From contig NC_134026.1 of NCBI RefSeq assembly GCF_964204645.1, positions 5,890,001 to 5,954,000 on the forward strand: a stretch of 64,000 nt of DNA. Direction: 5' to 3'. A program made the translations under genes and the position numbers. The notes under the pieces are model-generated. The model saw nothing but the letters and a program-made list of their open reading frames with translations. It did not search any database and was not told the DNA's origin. Positions 13,749-27,518 of the stretch are shown here, in pieces (within the stretch, counting starts at the first letter, position 1; every line of letters begins with the position of its first letter). This DNA comes from Tubulanus polymorphus. Lineage: Eukaryota; Nemertea; Palaeonemertea; Tubulaniformes; Tubulanidae.

Positions 13749-16700
13749 ATGGCGCATGCTTCGGAATCGTTGTCCTATCCGGGACCGGTCGCGCAGACCA
13801 ACGAATCTGCGCCGTCTGGTGACCAGTCGACGAAACAACTCGACTTTTATCAGGCGATGAGCGATTTTAAGCTGATGTTTCCGAATATGGATGAAGAGAT
13901 AATCGAAGCGGTTCTGCGCGCTAACAACGGCGCTGTAGACGGCACCATCGATCAACTGTTAACGATGAATATCGATACCGATACGAACGAGTTTCCACCA
14001 GATGTGAGTATGTCGATGCACTGTCAACATTGACTTATACTTCTACAACCGGGGACTAGTTGCTCAAAGGTTGGTTAGAGTTAACCTGCGATGACCAGAT
14101 AATTGACATAGGGCCTAGTGGCAATTAAAAGTTTGTTGTAATTATGGTATTTATCGGCTGGTCATCTCTAACCAACTTTTGAGCAACTGGCACCATATCA
14201 ATAGTCAACATTACAAGTGGGGACTAGTGGTTCAAAAGTTGGTTAAAAATAACCGGTGGATAGATACCATCGTAACGATGAACTGTCAATTGCCAATATG
14301 TCTACTATCCACTGTTTAACTCCGAACAACTTTTGAGCAACTGACCCCTTATGTCTTGAATACAATATCTGTACAGTCAAATACTAATTGGAGAACTGTA
14401 GAACTGGGCTCAGAATCAGATACGGGAGCCTAAAAATTCAGTTCAAAGTTCATTGATAATGAACTAATTTTGATGACATGAGACTGAGCACTTGCCATGC
14501 CATTTCGTAGGATAGCTGGTGTTGTGGTTCCCCATTGCATAGTTATGCTATTTGTCTTCCAATCAACTCGAAATGACTTTTCAGCAAAACTGACTGCTGA
14601 TTTTAAAGCACATCTGGATGACTAAAAGTAACCGATATCTATTTTCAGATAATTTCAGAACGACCTCTACCGCTGCCGGCTGATTCGTCATTACCGCCAT
14701 CTTATGACGAAGCCGTGTCGAATTTACTCCTGTCCGAAGAAACAGATGAAAAACGGCGTGGACTTCCACCAGATTTAATAGCCGCCACCAATCAGGCGGC
14801 GCTCGGCTACGCAGCTGTCGCCGCTGCCCCTGCTTCGAAAAGATCTGATGTTGACTTACTCTCTTCGGATTTGGACATGTTTCAAACGAGTTTAAGCGCG
14901 CAGCCGCTGTCATCGGATGTTAAATCGAAAAGTTTACCGCCGTATCAGAATCATCACCACGCGTTTAGCGGCGGCACGTCGTTCGACCTACCGGCGAAAC
15001 CGGCGTCGATCGAACGCAGGCACACCACGTCGTCATCGTCGTCTAAACATCACCATCATCAAACTCATCCGTTCGAGAAACCGACGTCGCAAGCGCAGAC
15101 GACGCGCTTGAAAAAACCGTTCAAAAGATGGAACCCGCCATTGCTCGGCGCGCTGCCCGATGATTTTCTGCGACTCAGCCCGACGGCGGCGACGATGAAA
15201 GCGGCATCGATGAAACGACACAGCGGCTACGGACGACAGGGTCTACACCTCGCGGGCGGTGCGCACTCGTCGGTGCATCGCGATAACGAAATACACTCGA
15301 CCGTTTTCATTCAGGGCCGTTCGCCGTCTCCGAACGCCGCGACGTCGTTAGGCTCGCCGCCGAAATTACCCCCGCGGTCGCACCACGCGACAAACTCTAC
15401 GTCCGAGAAAAAGAAAAATTCGACGTTATTGGTAAGATTTTAATTCCTTAAACTATTCATTTATTCATATTTGACAACCCTCGCATTTGCAGAAAGTATT
15501 CTTAGGAGTGTGCGTGTGTCTGTGTGAAAAATTAAATGAGAATAGAGAAAAATGTGCAAAATGATTAATGTCAATGAAATCGGAATCAGTCAAATCAAGG
15601 CCTTGAGTATCATGGAATGTGCTCTAAAATCCTTTAATCGTCGTGATGATCCTCGAATGGCATCAATCACTTATCATCTGCAGATCAGCCGCAAATCCGT
15701 GTTCCTTATTTTCGATACTTCTATAGCTAGATGGCGTATCAGGTGACATTCAACATTAATAGATCAAAGTTATATTCCCAATTTCGAGTTTAAAGTGTTC
15801 GACTGCAAAGCATCTGATAGGCCCAAAATGCCTACCGTATTTATAATAGGAAAGGATAAGGCCTAGGCATTTGTATTGTGCCTCGTAGTAGAATGTTATC
15901 AAAAGAACCAAGTGATGACTTGAACAGAAATGTTTGTAGTAATGTCCAGTAACACGTATAAGTCTGGTGAGCTATCTACTATGTCAGGGCTTATAGGGCA
16001 TAGGAGTTGGTACCACAATTGTGGGTTGATTTGAATGTAAGTTCATTTGAATATTCAGAACTATTTTGATAAGAACCTAACGATCTTATTCAGTCACCAA
16101 TCTAGGTCTCTAAGAAAATTGTTTGGTCTTACGATCATAGCTTAATAGTGATTTAATTTCATCTCAATAGATTTATGGAGGTTGTAATTATAAAAACATA
16201 TGACGATCATATGTGGAGGTCATTGACCCCTCCACCCTAAAATCATCAGTTCAATCAACAACTTCGGCGAAAGCTGTTATTTCCTTTGGTGTCTAACCAG
16301 TAATCAAGATGAAATTTTCGTAATAGGCCTGAAACATTTTCTCAATACGGTTTATCGGTTTTAACCGACAGAATGCGACTTCAAGAACAGCTGCGTAAAA
16401 GTTCTGTTATATTATTGATTATCAGTCTTTTGAGTTCGTATACACAAGTGATATATCGACATGTTTGAATTCCTCTCTGGTGTTACGCGTGGTCGCAATT
16501 AGGCAGCCACGGAAAAATCATCGTCCTGCTTTTCGAAGTATTGTTTGAGCCTCATGAAGTGTAGGTAATGCACGCACCTGAGAAATCCAAAATACCGATA
16601 GTATATTTTTTAAAAGTTTTTATTTGTCAGAAAAGAACTGATTCAATAATACGTAGTATATAGCCCGGTTATCTGTACATTTGATAGTCACTGGGATAGG

Positions 16701-19648
16701 CTAGCGTAGCTTGGAATAAGGCATCTCTAGGACATAAATACTGAGGTAATGTATCAAGCTTTATATCAATTTGCCACATGAAATATGACCATTTTATATT
16801 TATATATGTATCGTTAATGTATGAGTATTTTCATAACTCTATATGGATCTAGGTTATGGCTACACATCATGGTATTTAGTTTCAACGACATTGACTTTGG
16901 CTCTTTGAACCGATCTGCATAATCATGCCTCATTTAATTGGTTATATAGTTTGTAGGCTAGAAAGCGTCCTATAGCCAGTAGCCATCCACCTGTGGATGA
17001 TGAATATTATAATAACGCTGTGAAAATAAGAATGAATTCTTGAGAATGTTTTCTGATTTTGTTACTATAATGTTACTTTGAATCCAGACATCCCTGATAA
17101 TCATGCGTACCTCAGTAGAGTCGATAACCTCATTATAATGAATTCTGATATAACGATTTATCTCTCGTATAATGAACTTAGAATTTAGAATTTAATGCCA
17201 AATGGGACAATTTGATGATTTCATACTCTGGATACAACAAACTATTTGTTATAACAGACTTTCTGGTCCTCTTGCATTCGTTGTAACGAGGTTCCAGTGA
17301 ACGATGGTTTTCATCAAAACTGATCATAGTACTTCGAGACACCCTTAGTGCAGTCACTAGATCGCTACAACTCCTTGATTCCTCCTTCATAACAGAATAG
17401 CTTTGGAAGGTGCTTGAAACTCCTTCAATTTGAGCAAAATGTCAGAAACTTCTTTAGAACTCTTTCAATTTTGAGAAATAGGCAATTAGATACTTGAGAC
17501 ACTTGATTCATGGTACTTATACATAGGCTATGCCTAAATCAGTACAGTTGGATGCAGGATCTATTTGTTACCCAATTAGGCTATTAGCGAATTATGAATT
17601 AAGTTTAGTAGTGTCAGGTATGAATATTTGCTTACAAAACCACTGAACTAATGGTTCACCGAGATAAACACAGTATCGATTTAGGAGGAATCTAATGTAA
17701 TTGGGATATGAAAGTGATGCAGACACTTCCTTGAAATTTTCGCCTTTAAAACTCTTTATATTCAGGAATGACTGATCTGTAGGGACGCTGTATCAGTGTC
17801 TTTTATGTTTTATGCTCTATCCCACAAGTCTGTTTTCCTACACGAGATATATACCTGTAGTTCGTTTTCTATAGCCTAAACTATTATTATGTTTGATTTA
17901 CTTAAAGCGACGAACGCAATCGGAACTGAACTCTGAGATTATCAAGCAAAAAATGGCGGACAACATCCAGCGACGCACGAGCATGAGCGGCGCCGAGGTC
18001 GACCCGATCGTCATTCAACAACTCGAGGACGAGCATTTAGCGTTGATGTTGCAGAATAAAGAATTCTTAGAAACGTTACGGCAAGATAAGGATTTCATGA
18101 AAACATTGGAACGAGGTTTGTTAATGAATGATACGTTTTCCAATAGAAAATACCATTGTATACCGGCACTACTGGTATAAGCCACGATTTGAATCATTTG
18201 GAAAAAGGCAGGGTCCGATCTAAGGGATGATAAAGCCATTTGCCCGGGAGCAAGCACATCTGAAATTTAACTTGCCCCCTCAAAAATCTACTTGCCCTAT
18301 ACATTTTGCTGTAAAAGTTTTTTTTAAAGCTGGAAAAATGCAAACAATCATCAAAACTGTAAGAAGCTTATTGATTTGTAGAAATTAATAATCAAACCGG
18401 AAAATGTTTGAAAAAGCATTTCTCACTAAACTTATTACAGTTGCATGATGCGCCTATTTTACAGATCGGATGAATGCTACTGCGTTCGACTTTGGTCCAG
18501 AACTGGCCGAACCGGTGACAACTGCCGCTCCGGTTCTACCACTTACTGTTGATGAACCGCTGAAATTAGACCCGATTTTGCCCGACGAATCGGCGCTGGC
18601 TCAAGGTTACGGCGATGACAACTCGAAAGAAATCGGAGCCTTTCCGTTCACAAAAGAATTGCCTCCGGGAGCCGAAGGTGGGGACGCTAATGCTGAATTT
18701 AAGAGGCAGTTGAAAAACATGGGACAGTGTAAGCTTCAACTATTTTCGTGAAATCATATTTCAATTTGCGGTGAAACCAGTGAAATGTTATTAAGGTGGA
18801 AATGTCCATATTTTAGCTTCCAAGAACAAGTTTCAAGCATTAGCAAAGAAATTCTTTTCCCGAAGAAGAAAAAGAACTTCAAAGCAACTGTATCCTTTGA
18901 TAAAAGCATATGATGAAGTATTTAGAAAAAATATCCTAAAAAAACTCTTGATTTACTATTTTGTAGAAACTGTGGTTATTTGGGTAGAAAGTAATTCTTG
19001 GCAACCAATGTAGATGGCCATATTATGTGTAAAAGGTTTCAAAATGCAAAATTTAAGAGGCATTTCTACGCAGAAGTGTTCACCCCGAGAGGTTTAAGAA
19101 GGGTGGCCATCCCTGTTATTCTAACATCCACCCTTCTGAAAATCACCCACCTGTTAGTTTATTGTAGCTGCCCCTGTAAATTAAATTTATGTCAATTCTA
19201 TCAATGCTTACAATGCTTGGTGCTATATTGATGAGTTAATACGAAATATAGCAGGTTGCACAAAATTAAGCATAACTTAAAATATTTCTGGGTAAAGCAA
19301 GCTTTGCGACTTCAGCATCCGCAATATTATACGCAGCTTAGAAATAGTGCAGCCCTTCTAAAATCCCAGCATATGGAGCAAACACTGAGCAGGAAAATAA
19401 AGACAATGTTAAAATATAGAAAATATTGAGAGGCATACAGAATGTTCATGGATGATCGTTGGGCCTTAATAAATTTGTGTAGATTAGGTGAATCAAATGC
19501 TCCCTCGACATTGAATCTGTTGGATGACTACGATGAGGACGACGATAGCGTAGAGCACAAGGATAAAGATACTCGAGATGAACTTCCGGAATTTGAGGAT
19601 TTGGTGGGTAACATGCAGCCTGCTGTGAATGAAATCCAGAATTTTTAG
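13749..19648 (+). CDS. CUEDC1: CUE domain-containing protein 1
   Basis: Six exons: 13749-14003, 14649-15431, 17908-18115, 18465-18728, 18817-18889, 19483-19648. Phases match and sum to 1749 nt, 582 residues. The ATG at 13749 is the first in its frame. A CUE ubiquitin-binding domain spans residues about 34-76 (FYQAMSDFKLMFPNMDEEII, MFP motif at 43-45, closing LL at 70-71). A PPSY motif (101-104) could bind WW domains. Conserved family blocks follow: RWNPPLLGALPDDFLRL, QLEDEHLALMLQNKEFL, LRQDKDFMKTLER, FKRQLKNMG, a basic stretch SRRRKR, and STLNLLDD. It is longer than the human protein (about 386) mainly because exon 2 adds His/Ser/Pro-rich low-complexity sequence. Exon 2 is clearly richer in CG than its flanks. 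Molecular function is little known; the ubiquitin-binding role comes from the family. Confidence 0.92.
14050..14350. mobile_element. Two adjacent MITEs of the CTCAAAAGTTGG family
   Basis: Copy 1 at about 14050-14193 starts CGGGGACTAGTTGCTCAAAG and ends CAACTTTTGAGCAACTGGCA. Copy 2 at about 14217-14350 starts GTGGGGACTAGTGGTTCAAA and ends AACTTTTGAGCAACTGACCC. Both are in CUEDC1 intron 1 and more diverged than the copy at 9894. Around 14380-14480 there is also a decayed relative of the GGATCCAGTTCCACAG family. Confidence 0.65.
15432..17907. other. CUEDC1 intron 2, no embedded gene seen
   Basis: A 2.5-kb AT-rich intron. GTAAGATTTT at the donor and TTACTTAAAG at the acceptor are the only signals I can support. 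Short ORFs here lack splice context or recognisable similarity. Confidence 0.5.
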
Positions 19649-22600
19649 TCCCAAACCCCGTAATTGAATATTTTCAAGATTCCATATCATTATTGCGGTA
19701 TTGAGTTGTTCATCTATTTTGCATTACCAGCACAGTAGACTTGCCTCAGTTCTCACCGGACCAACGAATTCTCTTTGGATTCCAGGGCAGTCCCAGCAGG
19801 GAGGGGTAGTTATCACAAGAATTTCATTTTAATTCAATGGGTTAACGGAAATAGCTGTCATAATGAAGTCCCTCTAGAATATATGTGCATTAGGTTTAAA
19901 ATTTGAAAATGATAGAATTTAATGGTGAATTTAGAATAGCATTGTCCTGGAACTGGATCCTGACACTTCTCAACAGAGAGGATTTTAAGAATGAACTCAT
20001 TATAGGCCTACAGAAAAAGATAACTTACCATGGTCAGACTGGGTCCGTATGAAATCATCTTAAGGGCTAAGAGAGGTCCGAGCTGAGATAGATTGGAGCG
20101 TTGTAGACAAAAAGAATATTAGTCCAAATAAAGCACATCGGATTTTATTGTCGTTACTAATGGTTATGTTGTTATTTTGTAGCCTGGTGTACCATACTAC
20201 CGTACAGTACAGAGACCTCCGTATAATCCAGACTGCGTAATCACTTACCACAACAATGATGATATAGTATGATGAACATAACCGTTAGATTTCATACCCA
20301 GTATTTAAAAGACACGGTCGCACGGACAGTTTTAAAGAAAAATAAACGTTCTTAAGTCGTAGTCAACGATGAAAATCTGAAAAATCTAATTTGTGACGAT
20401 AGATGTATATTTGCCGTGTTGTCTCTTCCCCTGGCTGGATTCAGACCTGATGGCATCAATTTTTACACGTATCAGGCTAAGTTAGAAATTTACATTTCAT
20501 TTACGCTATGATTTCTACGGTTGAACCTCGTTAATATGATTCTGCTTGAGACGAAACCGGTTAATTGCGATGATTTCTTGCTAGAATTCCCCCAGTTAAG
20601 ATAATTATAACAATAAAGATTTGGATGATGCGAGACCAATTTGATACGACAATTTTACTTTTGCCAACAAGATTCGTATTAATGTGGTTCCACTGCATAT
20701 GCTAGGTTAAAATCCCTGCAGTAAACACTATATGGGTGGATTTCGTACTGTATGTTGATGCCATCAGGTTCGTATGCATGACTATGGAAGACGGCTTTGC
20801 TGTTATAAAGCTTGTGGCGTATCAGGTGATGAATAAATCAGGAGTCATTAACAAATATTTCCTGCAACTTCATTGGTGATGAACTGTTGCGAAATTTACT
20901 ACAGGCAACTAGAAAATTCATAATCGCCCATATTTACTTCATATGGTGATACTAGATGGTTATTATCTGGAAAGGATTCTTTGCACTGCGCTTATGTAGC
21001 AGCAGGGTTAATGCATTGGATGTTTTAATTTTTTCCTGGTTTTCAAGGAAATCATTACGGAACAGAAAATCCACGATAATATGTCGATTGCTCCCGCATA
21101 TATCGGACATGTTTTGCGAGCAAAGTTGTTCGTTCGGTGATGTCACAAATATTGATTGGCCATTGATTGGTTATTATTCAATACAGATGGCATAAACTAT
21201 TAATTTTAAAAGCGATGAATGGATTTTTAGGTGGAGAAATGGTGTTACCATTGCCGTATGTTGTGACCTTTTACTTTGCTTGTAACCATGGCTTATGACC
21301 AATTTGGTCAAAGGTAAATGACCACAGTAGACTCTACCTTACATAGTTGTAGCAGCTAACTCGAGAAGCCACTCTTAGATCAGCCAATTCTGCAATGAAT
21401 TCGGCAACTATTGATTCAGGCCGAGTCTATTGTATTGTCATTAGTGGATGATGTCAACAACGTTTATTGCTGAGTTACGGTTTAAATGATCACTCTTTGT
21501 AAATATTTTAAGCATGATAAGCTGGAAATAACTGTCTCCTCGCTTCATTCTCCTCTGCCTATCAAATCTCATTATCCTGTGTCAGGCTTTCTCATCGGTG
21601 TGAGTGATGCATCTTGTGTTATTTGTAGAAATTATGAAAAATGATATTGCTGTGTGGTGATATTAACCTTATTTATTAAGCCTCAATGAGTAGCTTATTG
21701 TACATCTATATTCAAGCCACTAGTGCACATTACGGTATGAGGTGAGCCTTGGTTGACTTGCGATGCAACACGCTCAGCTACAGCTTGTCGCGAATGGGTG
21801 TGTGTAGGTCGACTGCAACCAGATTGTCTGTGATGGTGTGCGACTAGTGTTAGTCAGTTGCAAGAGCAGTGTTGGTTGCGACTGCGAAAGACAGACTCGC
21901 TGCATTGGCAGTCGCAAGGCCGACCTACGCCCTGCTTTCAAGTGAATCATGATTTAAATTTAATTGAGAATCCTCTCATATTTTATCGATAGAACAATGT
22001 ATTCATACGCGAAATAATGAATAAAAGTGTCTGTACACGGTAATTATATTGTTATACACAGGGCGTGTAAATCTTTAATAAAACTGCTTATAATTAAGAT
22101 GGTAATAAGAGAATTTGTATATTATATGCAGCTTGAGGAAATTTCTGTAATTCTGTCGCGTAGAACGTGTTGATTCTGTTCGACAGTCCAGTATCCAGTT
22201 GGAATTCGTAAGAGAGGTATAATGTATGATAAAAGCAAATGTTCATTATATTATTTACTATTATCGCTTTAGTGTTTTAAACCGAGAGTTTGTTTGGCAT
22301 TGTTTTGTATACACTTTTAATGATTTGTTATTTATAATGGATCGGACAAGTTAGACAGAGGCAACTCAGAACTTTACTGCGTATTCTACCGTTATTCTAT
22401 TATTGCATTAAAAGGGGCCGTTGATGGAGTTCATACGTAAAAATGAGATCTTTTTTTAAGGTACACACATTGTACTATATCGCCGATGACCTGCTACCTT
22501 GCAAACACGATGTTAAACCATCTAAGAAACATACTCAGAGAACACACTAGTCTGTGAGTTACTGTAGCTGATCTATTATTGTCTCTACTGTAATCGGGAT

Positions 22601-24612
22601 GTTATTATTCAAGAATTTGACTTGCATATTATCTTGGTTGTTAGCAATTTTCAAGGCATTTCAAACATGTCTGGCCACACAATTTAAACATATGTGTTTT
22701 TCACATCAAGGTCCTATCAATGGCTTGCGGTTGTACTTTGTTAACGGTCCCCAAGCACGTTATTATTGTTTTACACTTATTATGATTTTGTATATGAAGT
22801 AGAATGATGAAGTAATAAACATATGTAAAGTACACTAGAAATTGTGTTTTTATGGGTAAAAAAGCTGGATCAAGTAGTAGTCTCACTACTAGTCACCAGA
22901 CTGCGATCTTGGTGCTGTTTCCGCGGGGACAATTCATAATTAATAATGTGATTGATTCTGGTTCTCGGGGAGCTTGGCCGGGCTGTGTTAGTAACCTAAT
23001 GGTTATACTGACTCGGCCTGGCTGGGGTTGGTTATTGTTGGTCATCAACTGTGCCAAGTCCCTTTGGCTTTTTCTGAAACAATGGCTTGACTACTGGCCA
23101 TGGGGTTGAACTATGGACTCATAAACAGGATATTGATGAGCTAATTATTTATTCAGGGCGGGATACATCCGAAACACCTTAGGAACCACCCGTGTTTGGT
23201 GCCGTCGATAGTGAAACCACCACAGGAAAGCGAGGTAAAACGCATGTAATACATGTCGATCACATGACTGCTTTGGTACGTATGACATGTGCGTACATGT
23301 TAATAATTGCCTGAACTATTAATGCTTTGTTTTGAGCCCTCCAATAATTGTGTCACCCACTTTTGAAAAGAGCAGCACATTTAGTTCGTAGTTCTGCGAT
23401 CAAAGGCACCCGATCACAGATAAAAGGCCATTCATTGATGTGTAGAATATGAGGAATAGACCCGGTATCTACTTGGCAGTAATACTAAATACCGACCAAA
23501 GCCGTCCAATAATACTGTCAAAGACCGTCTAAATACCGACTATAATTTATATACTCCGTGATGTGTTTAATTTACCTCGATTATTACGTTCATTCTTTAT
23601 ACACTGATTAGCTGATAGGCCTAATTTCGTGCAATTTGATTTGATAATTGTATAGAAAGATTTATGAATCGATTGATGTGTATTGTTGCCACTAACTTGA
23701 AATTAGATTAGTACTAAGTGGATATTTTGGCGACTCAGCATTATTTTAGTAAAAATTATTATGCCATCCCCTATATATAATAGAATGTGTACTAATAAAG
23801 ATTTTGATATGGTATAGGGTCCACAGGGTTAGGATTAGAGGTAAGGTTAGGGGACCAAACCGAAGGTTTGGAGACCCCACTAGTGCACGGCAACGGGTTC
23901 TCCCTGTAAAGAAAGTATGAAAATGCTGTGCTAGTAAGATGGCCTGATTCAAATCCTGAATTTTCTATTCTAATTTACTGAATAGACTGGTACGACCTAA
24001 GGCCTATAGTCTTCTTGTCATTTGGAACCGGGCTACAATGAATGATTTAGGAGTTGTAGTAACTAGAATTAAGGAAATAGGGTAGGGCCTATCGTTGAAC
24101 TTAATGAACTTTGTCAGCTAAGAGTTAATATATCACTATTCCCCTTGTATTCATTGAAGTATAATTCATATATGGAACTCGAAAATGTCCAGGCTTTGTT
24201 TGGCCCATACTGAAGTTTCTTTTCTTTCATTTGTGCTCATTATGAAATTTTGAAAATTTCATTGGTTCATTTCAAATCTCTTCGTACCGGTATAAAGTTT
24301 TTTCTTTCCTTGAAATAAACTTGAACTGTTTACTTTGAAACAAAAGTAGGTAACCATAGGTAGACTTAGTGAGATTTTGGTGCAAGAGATTCTTTACACC
24401 TTAATTGCACAGTTTGATTTATAACGTTGTTTGATTTTCACTCAGGACTCATTCGTGATATTCTTGGTGTGAGCGGGTAATTAGTGATTCAAAAGGATTG
24501 GCGATAAACTAGGTGGCTTGCTGTATGTATCCTAGGCAACCGTAGGCCTATAACAGATACTTGAGTTTTATACTCTAAAGGCCTAAATGCCAAAATCACC
24601 AAAATAAGCAAT
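19649..24612. other. Gene-free spacer with repeat fragments
   Basis: No gene was recognised on either strand. Contents seen: a SINE-like fragment at about 20425-20475 (CCCCTGGCTGGATTCAGACC, TGATGGCATCA, reverse) and another at about 20755-20800 (GATGCCATCAGGTTCG, forward). A decayed inverted repeat spans 21799-21931, with GTGTAGGTCGACTGCAACC at the left and GGCAGTCGCAAGGCCGACCT at the right. A small ORF at 20956-21195 has no splice context or known similarity. Confidence 0.45.
21799..21931. repeat. Inverted repeat built of GTCGCAAC/GTTGCGAC words
   Basis: TGTGTAGGTCGACTGCAACC at the left is the imperfect reverse complement of CAGTCGCAAGGCCGACCTAC at the right. The interior repeats GTTGCAAGAGCAG, GGTTGCGACTGCG and TCGCTGCATTGGCAG. 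It looks like the core of a small non-autonomous DNA element. Confidence 0.5.
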
Positions 24613-24666
24613 GGGGCTCGCCGTCGCTATGGACACCAGGTGGCGTGTGTGCGTTAGTAGCCATCG
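24613..24666 (+). repeat. Left terminal inverted repeat of the transposon
   Basis: Begins GGGGCTCGCCG and ends near GCGTTAGTAGCC. It matches the inverse of 30105-30158 at both the outer 11 bases (exact) and the inner GTTAGT.GCC block. The middle is diverged. It probably also serves as promoter for the nuclease gene starting at 24721. Confidence 0.8.
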
Positions 24667-24720
24667 CGTATCGACTTCCGCTCACTTCCGCGCTCGATTT
24701 CCTACTTTTAAATTGTAATA

Positions 24721-27518
24721 ATGTCAGAGAATTACGGGTCATGGACTGTACCGAAGCTGAAACAAGAGTTAAGCCGACGAGGTGCGGTAACCTATGGGAG
24801 GAAAATCAACCTAATTGAAAGGTAATTTAAATGTCGATCATATTTCCATGCGGTTGATGGTGTTCAGTCGTTTAGTCTGCGCAAAAATGTTGCAATGATC
24901 ATGGAATCAACAGTGATTTTTTGCCAAAATCATCGATGATTCTAGACCTATGCTCAAGTGAAATGAACGTGTTTTAATAGATCCAGAGATGAAAGCTAAA
25001 CCTCAGTGGGTTGTGGGTCAGGGTATAGTACAAGTTTACCGTCACCAGCCCGGGCTGCGAGGATGGCTATGGCCGGTCCCACGCGTCCCGTCCCGCGATA
25101 TCTTTCATTATTTTTCGGTTTTCATGTCCGGAAAATAAACATAATGCACATAAAAGTCATCGATAAAACGTTTTTTAAATCACTATTTGATATTATGATT
25201 GCCTTGAGAAGTTTAGATGGCAATGTTTATATCTTGAAATGTAGGGATTATTATCGGGATGTAGGACGCCTTGTCAGCTAACCATCGCAACAGCTGAGTT
25301 ACCACTGGCGCCATCTATCGAACATGAATTGAAGCTGATGCCAAATTTTACTGCCAATGTATCCATAAATCATTGGACATGTCTGCTGCTGTGTCTAGTC
25401 TCTATTGAATTTTTATATGTTATTGGAATTATAGTCAGAACCCTGATCAACTTGAGGTGACGGTAAACTGAATACCTTACTTATATACCTTCTTACCACA
25501 ACACAGTTGAGTTAAATACAAATCTGTATGACCATGGACGTATAGACGTCCATGCTTGGAGTAATCATTTCGATGTAACATTTCAACTCTGGGTCAACTT
25601 TCTGTTAGTTGATTGAATGATTTTTGACATTAGATGTTTATATTTCATGATTATTTCGTGTTCATTGCAGATTAGAAGCATACGGCCGTAACAACGATTT
25701 TAGGGGACCGGCCATAACATTACCACAAGAAACAGTTCCGGAATGGCCCACATGCGGTTTCAAACAGCTTACAAATGATCATAAGATTGTATTGCCAAAA
25801 TTCAATATTGACACAGTAACTGCATATTTCACGTATAGAATGGCAATGGACAACCACTGTACCAAAGACATTAAAGCTATTGAGAAGGGTCAGCAGCTCA
25901 TAGAATCGCAACGTGTTCAAGCCTGCAGTATTCTCATCAAAAGCGGAATTGTTTATCTGACTGGATTAGTTGGTGCTGCTATGAAAAAAAAGGTAGGCCA
26001 GTTTTATATTTCATCAAAATAACACAATATTCCCTCCTTTAAATCCACATAAATCTGCAATACAACTGTATTCTTAAAAGGTTGTAATGTAGCAAACATT
26101 GTTGATTAGTTTATTTTTATATTTCATTGCAGATCTCATACTCGTACCAGATATCATTGTCTCAAACAACTGGTGAATTCAGAAACAGCCATTGTGAGTG
26201 CCCTGCCGGTAAGGGTCCTAATGGGACCTGTAAGCATGTCGCGGCTGTACTTTTGATGTTTGCTAATTTTGTGTCATCAGATGGGCCTAACGCTCCCGAA
26301 ATACTTAAATCGTGTACGGAAAATCTACAAACATTCCATAAGCCCAAGTCTGTTTATACTGGTAAGTTGTTTGGTTACATCGCCACCATTCAGCAAATTC
26401 GTACCCTATATATCTTATTTTTTATAAATTCTGATGTAATGGCAATGTTTTACATAATGTACTTGGTTTTCAATTTTTAGCTCGGCTGTGACCTTGTTTA
26501 AATTTACCCGTCACTTCTTAACAGGTTCCCCTGTCAAGGCTGGTGACTTACCTCTATCAAAATCAAAGAAACGCGAGGTATCAATGGAGGATCCAAGGCC
26601 TGTGAAATACCGGAAATCAGCTGGATACGAGGATTATGTCCGGGGAATTGTCCTTAATTACTGCTCTGTATCGTCTTTAGACCTACCCATCAAGTATAAG
26701 TACAAGAAAGCCGATATCAAAACAGCAGCAATTGACCATGATTATCTGAAAAAAACTTTGCTTGAATATTGGGTGGAAAACTCTATTAAGGTAAGTTTTT
26801 AATCAACGTGTCTGAGAGTGACCTATGTTATCCTTCCCTCTGTGCTTATAATTAATATTCCATTTTGCCTTTTCAGTTAAATGAAACACAGGCAATATTA
26901 CTAGAAAGGAGTACTAGGAAGCAGGCAGAATCTAGTCAATGGTTTCAGGAAAGGCAGCTACGATTAACTGCATCTCGTTTCGGTGAAATTGTTTCGCTCA
27001 CGAAAAGGCGCAATATCGACAAATTGTGTAAATCTCTTCACGATAATATTCCGTTGAGAAATGCTGCTGTTTGCCATGGAAAGACATTCGAAAGTAAGGC
27101 GATAGCGGCTTTTGAAGGTAAATTCTCCGTTAAAGTACAGCCTTGCGGACTTCATGTGAGGCCAGATATAGATTATCTAGGCGCGAGCCCAGATGGCCTT
27201 GTGTCTGAGGATGCCATTGTTGAAGTGAAATGTCCGTATCGCGGTAGAAATGAACTTATTGCTCCGGGGCCATACTTCAAGTTTCTTAGTGCAAAAGATA
27301 AGAAGCTGAAACGTTCGCATAATTACTATGATCAGATTCAAGGACAGTTGCATATTTGCAAACGGAAAATGTGCTATTTCGTTGTTTATACTCATAAGGA
27401 CCTTTATGTAGAGAGGGTTTATCATGATCAAAAACACTGTGAACTATCTCTGCTTCCAAAATTAGAAATCTTTTATAGGAAGTACTATTCAAAGTATTTA
27501 ACAATGCATGCGTTCTAA
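24721..27518 (+). CDS. SAP-SWIM-YqaJ-type nuclease encoded by the transposon
   Basis: Five exons with matching phases: 24721-24821, 25671-25992, 26133-26361, 26525-26790, 26877-27518; 519 residues. Residues 1-40 form a SAP-like DNA-binding helix pair (SWTVPKLKQELSRRGAVTYG). A SWIM zinc finger has C162-x-C164 and C174-x-H176 (CECPAGKGPNGTCKHVAA). From about residue 325 there is a YqaJ/lambda-exonuclease fold: TASRFGEIV, HGKTFE (E378), GASPDG (D412), E422-x-K424 (EVKCP) and a QIQGQL helix near 459-463. These are the expected metal-binding and catalytic positions of the PD-(D/E)XK superfamily. AATAAA at 28015-28020 could end the transcript. Its role in transposition is inferred: end processing or repair of excision or insertion intermediates. 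Similar host-annotated proteins in invertebrate genomes are probably transposon-derived. Confidence 0.88.
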
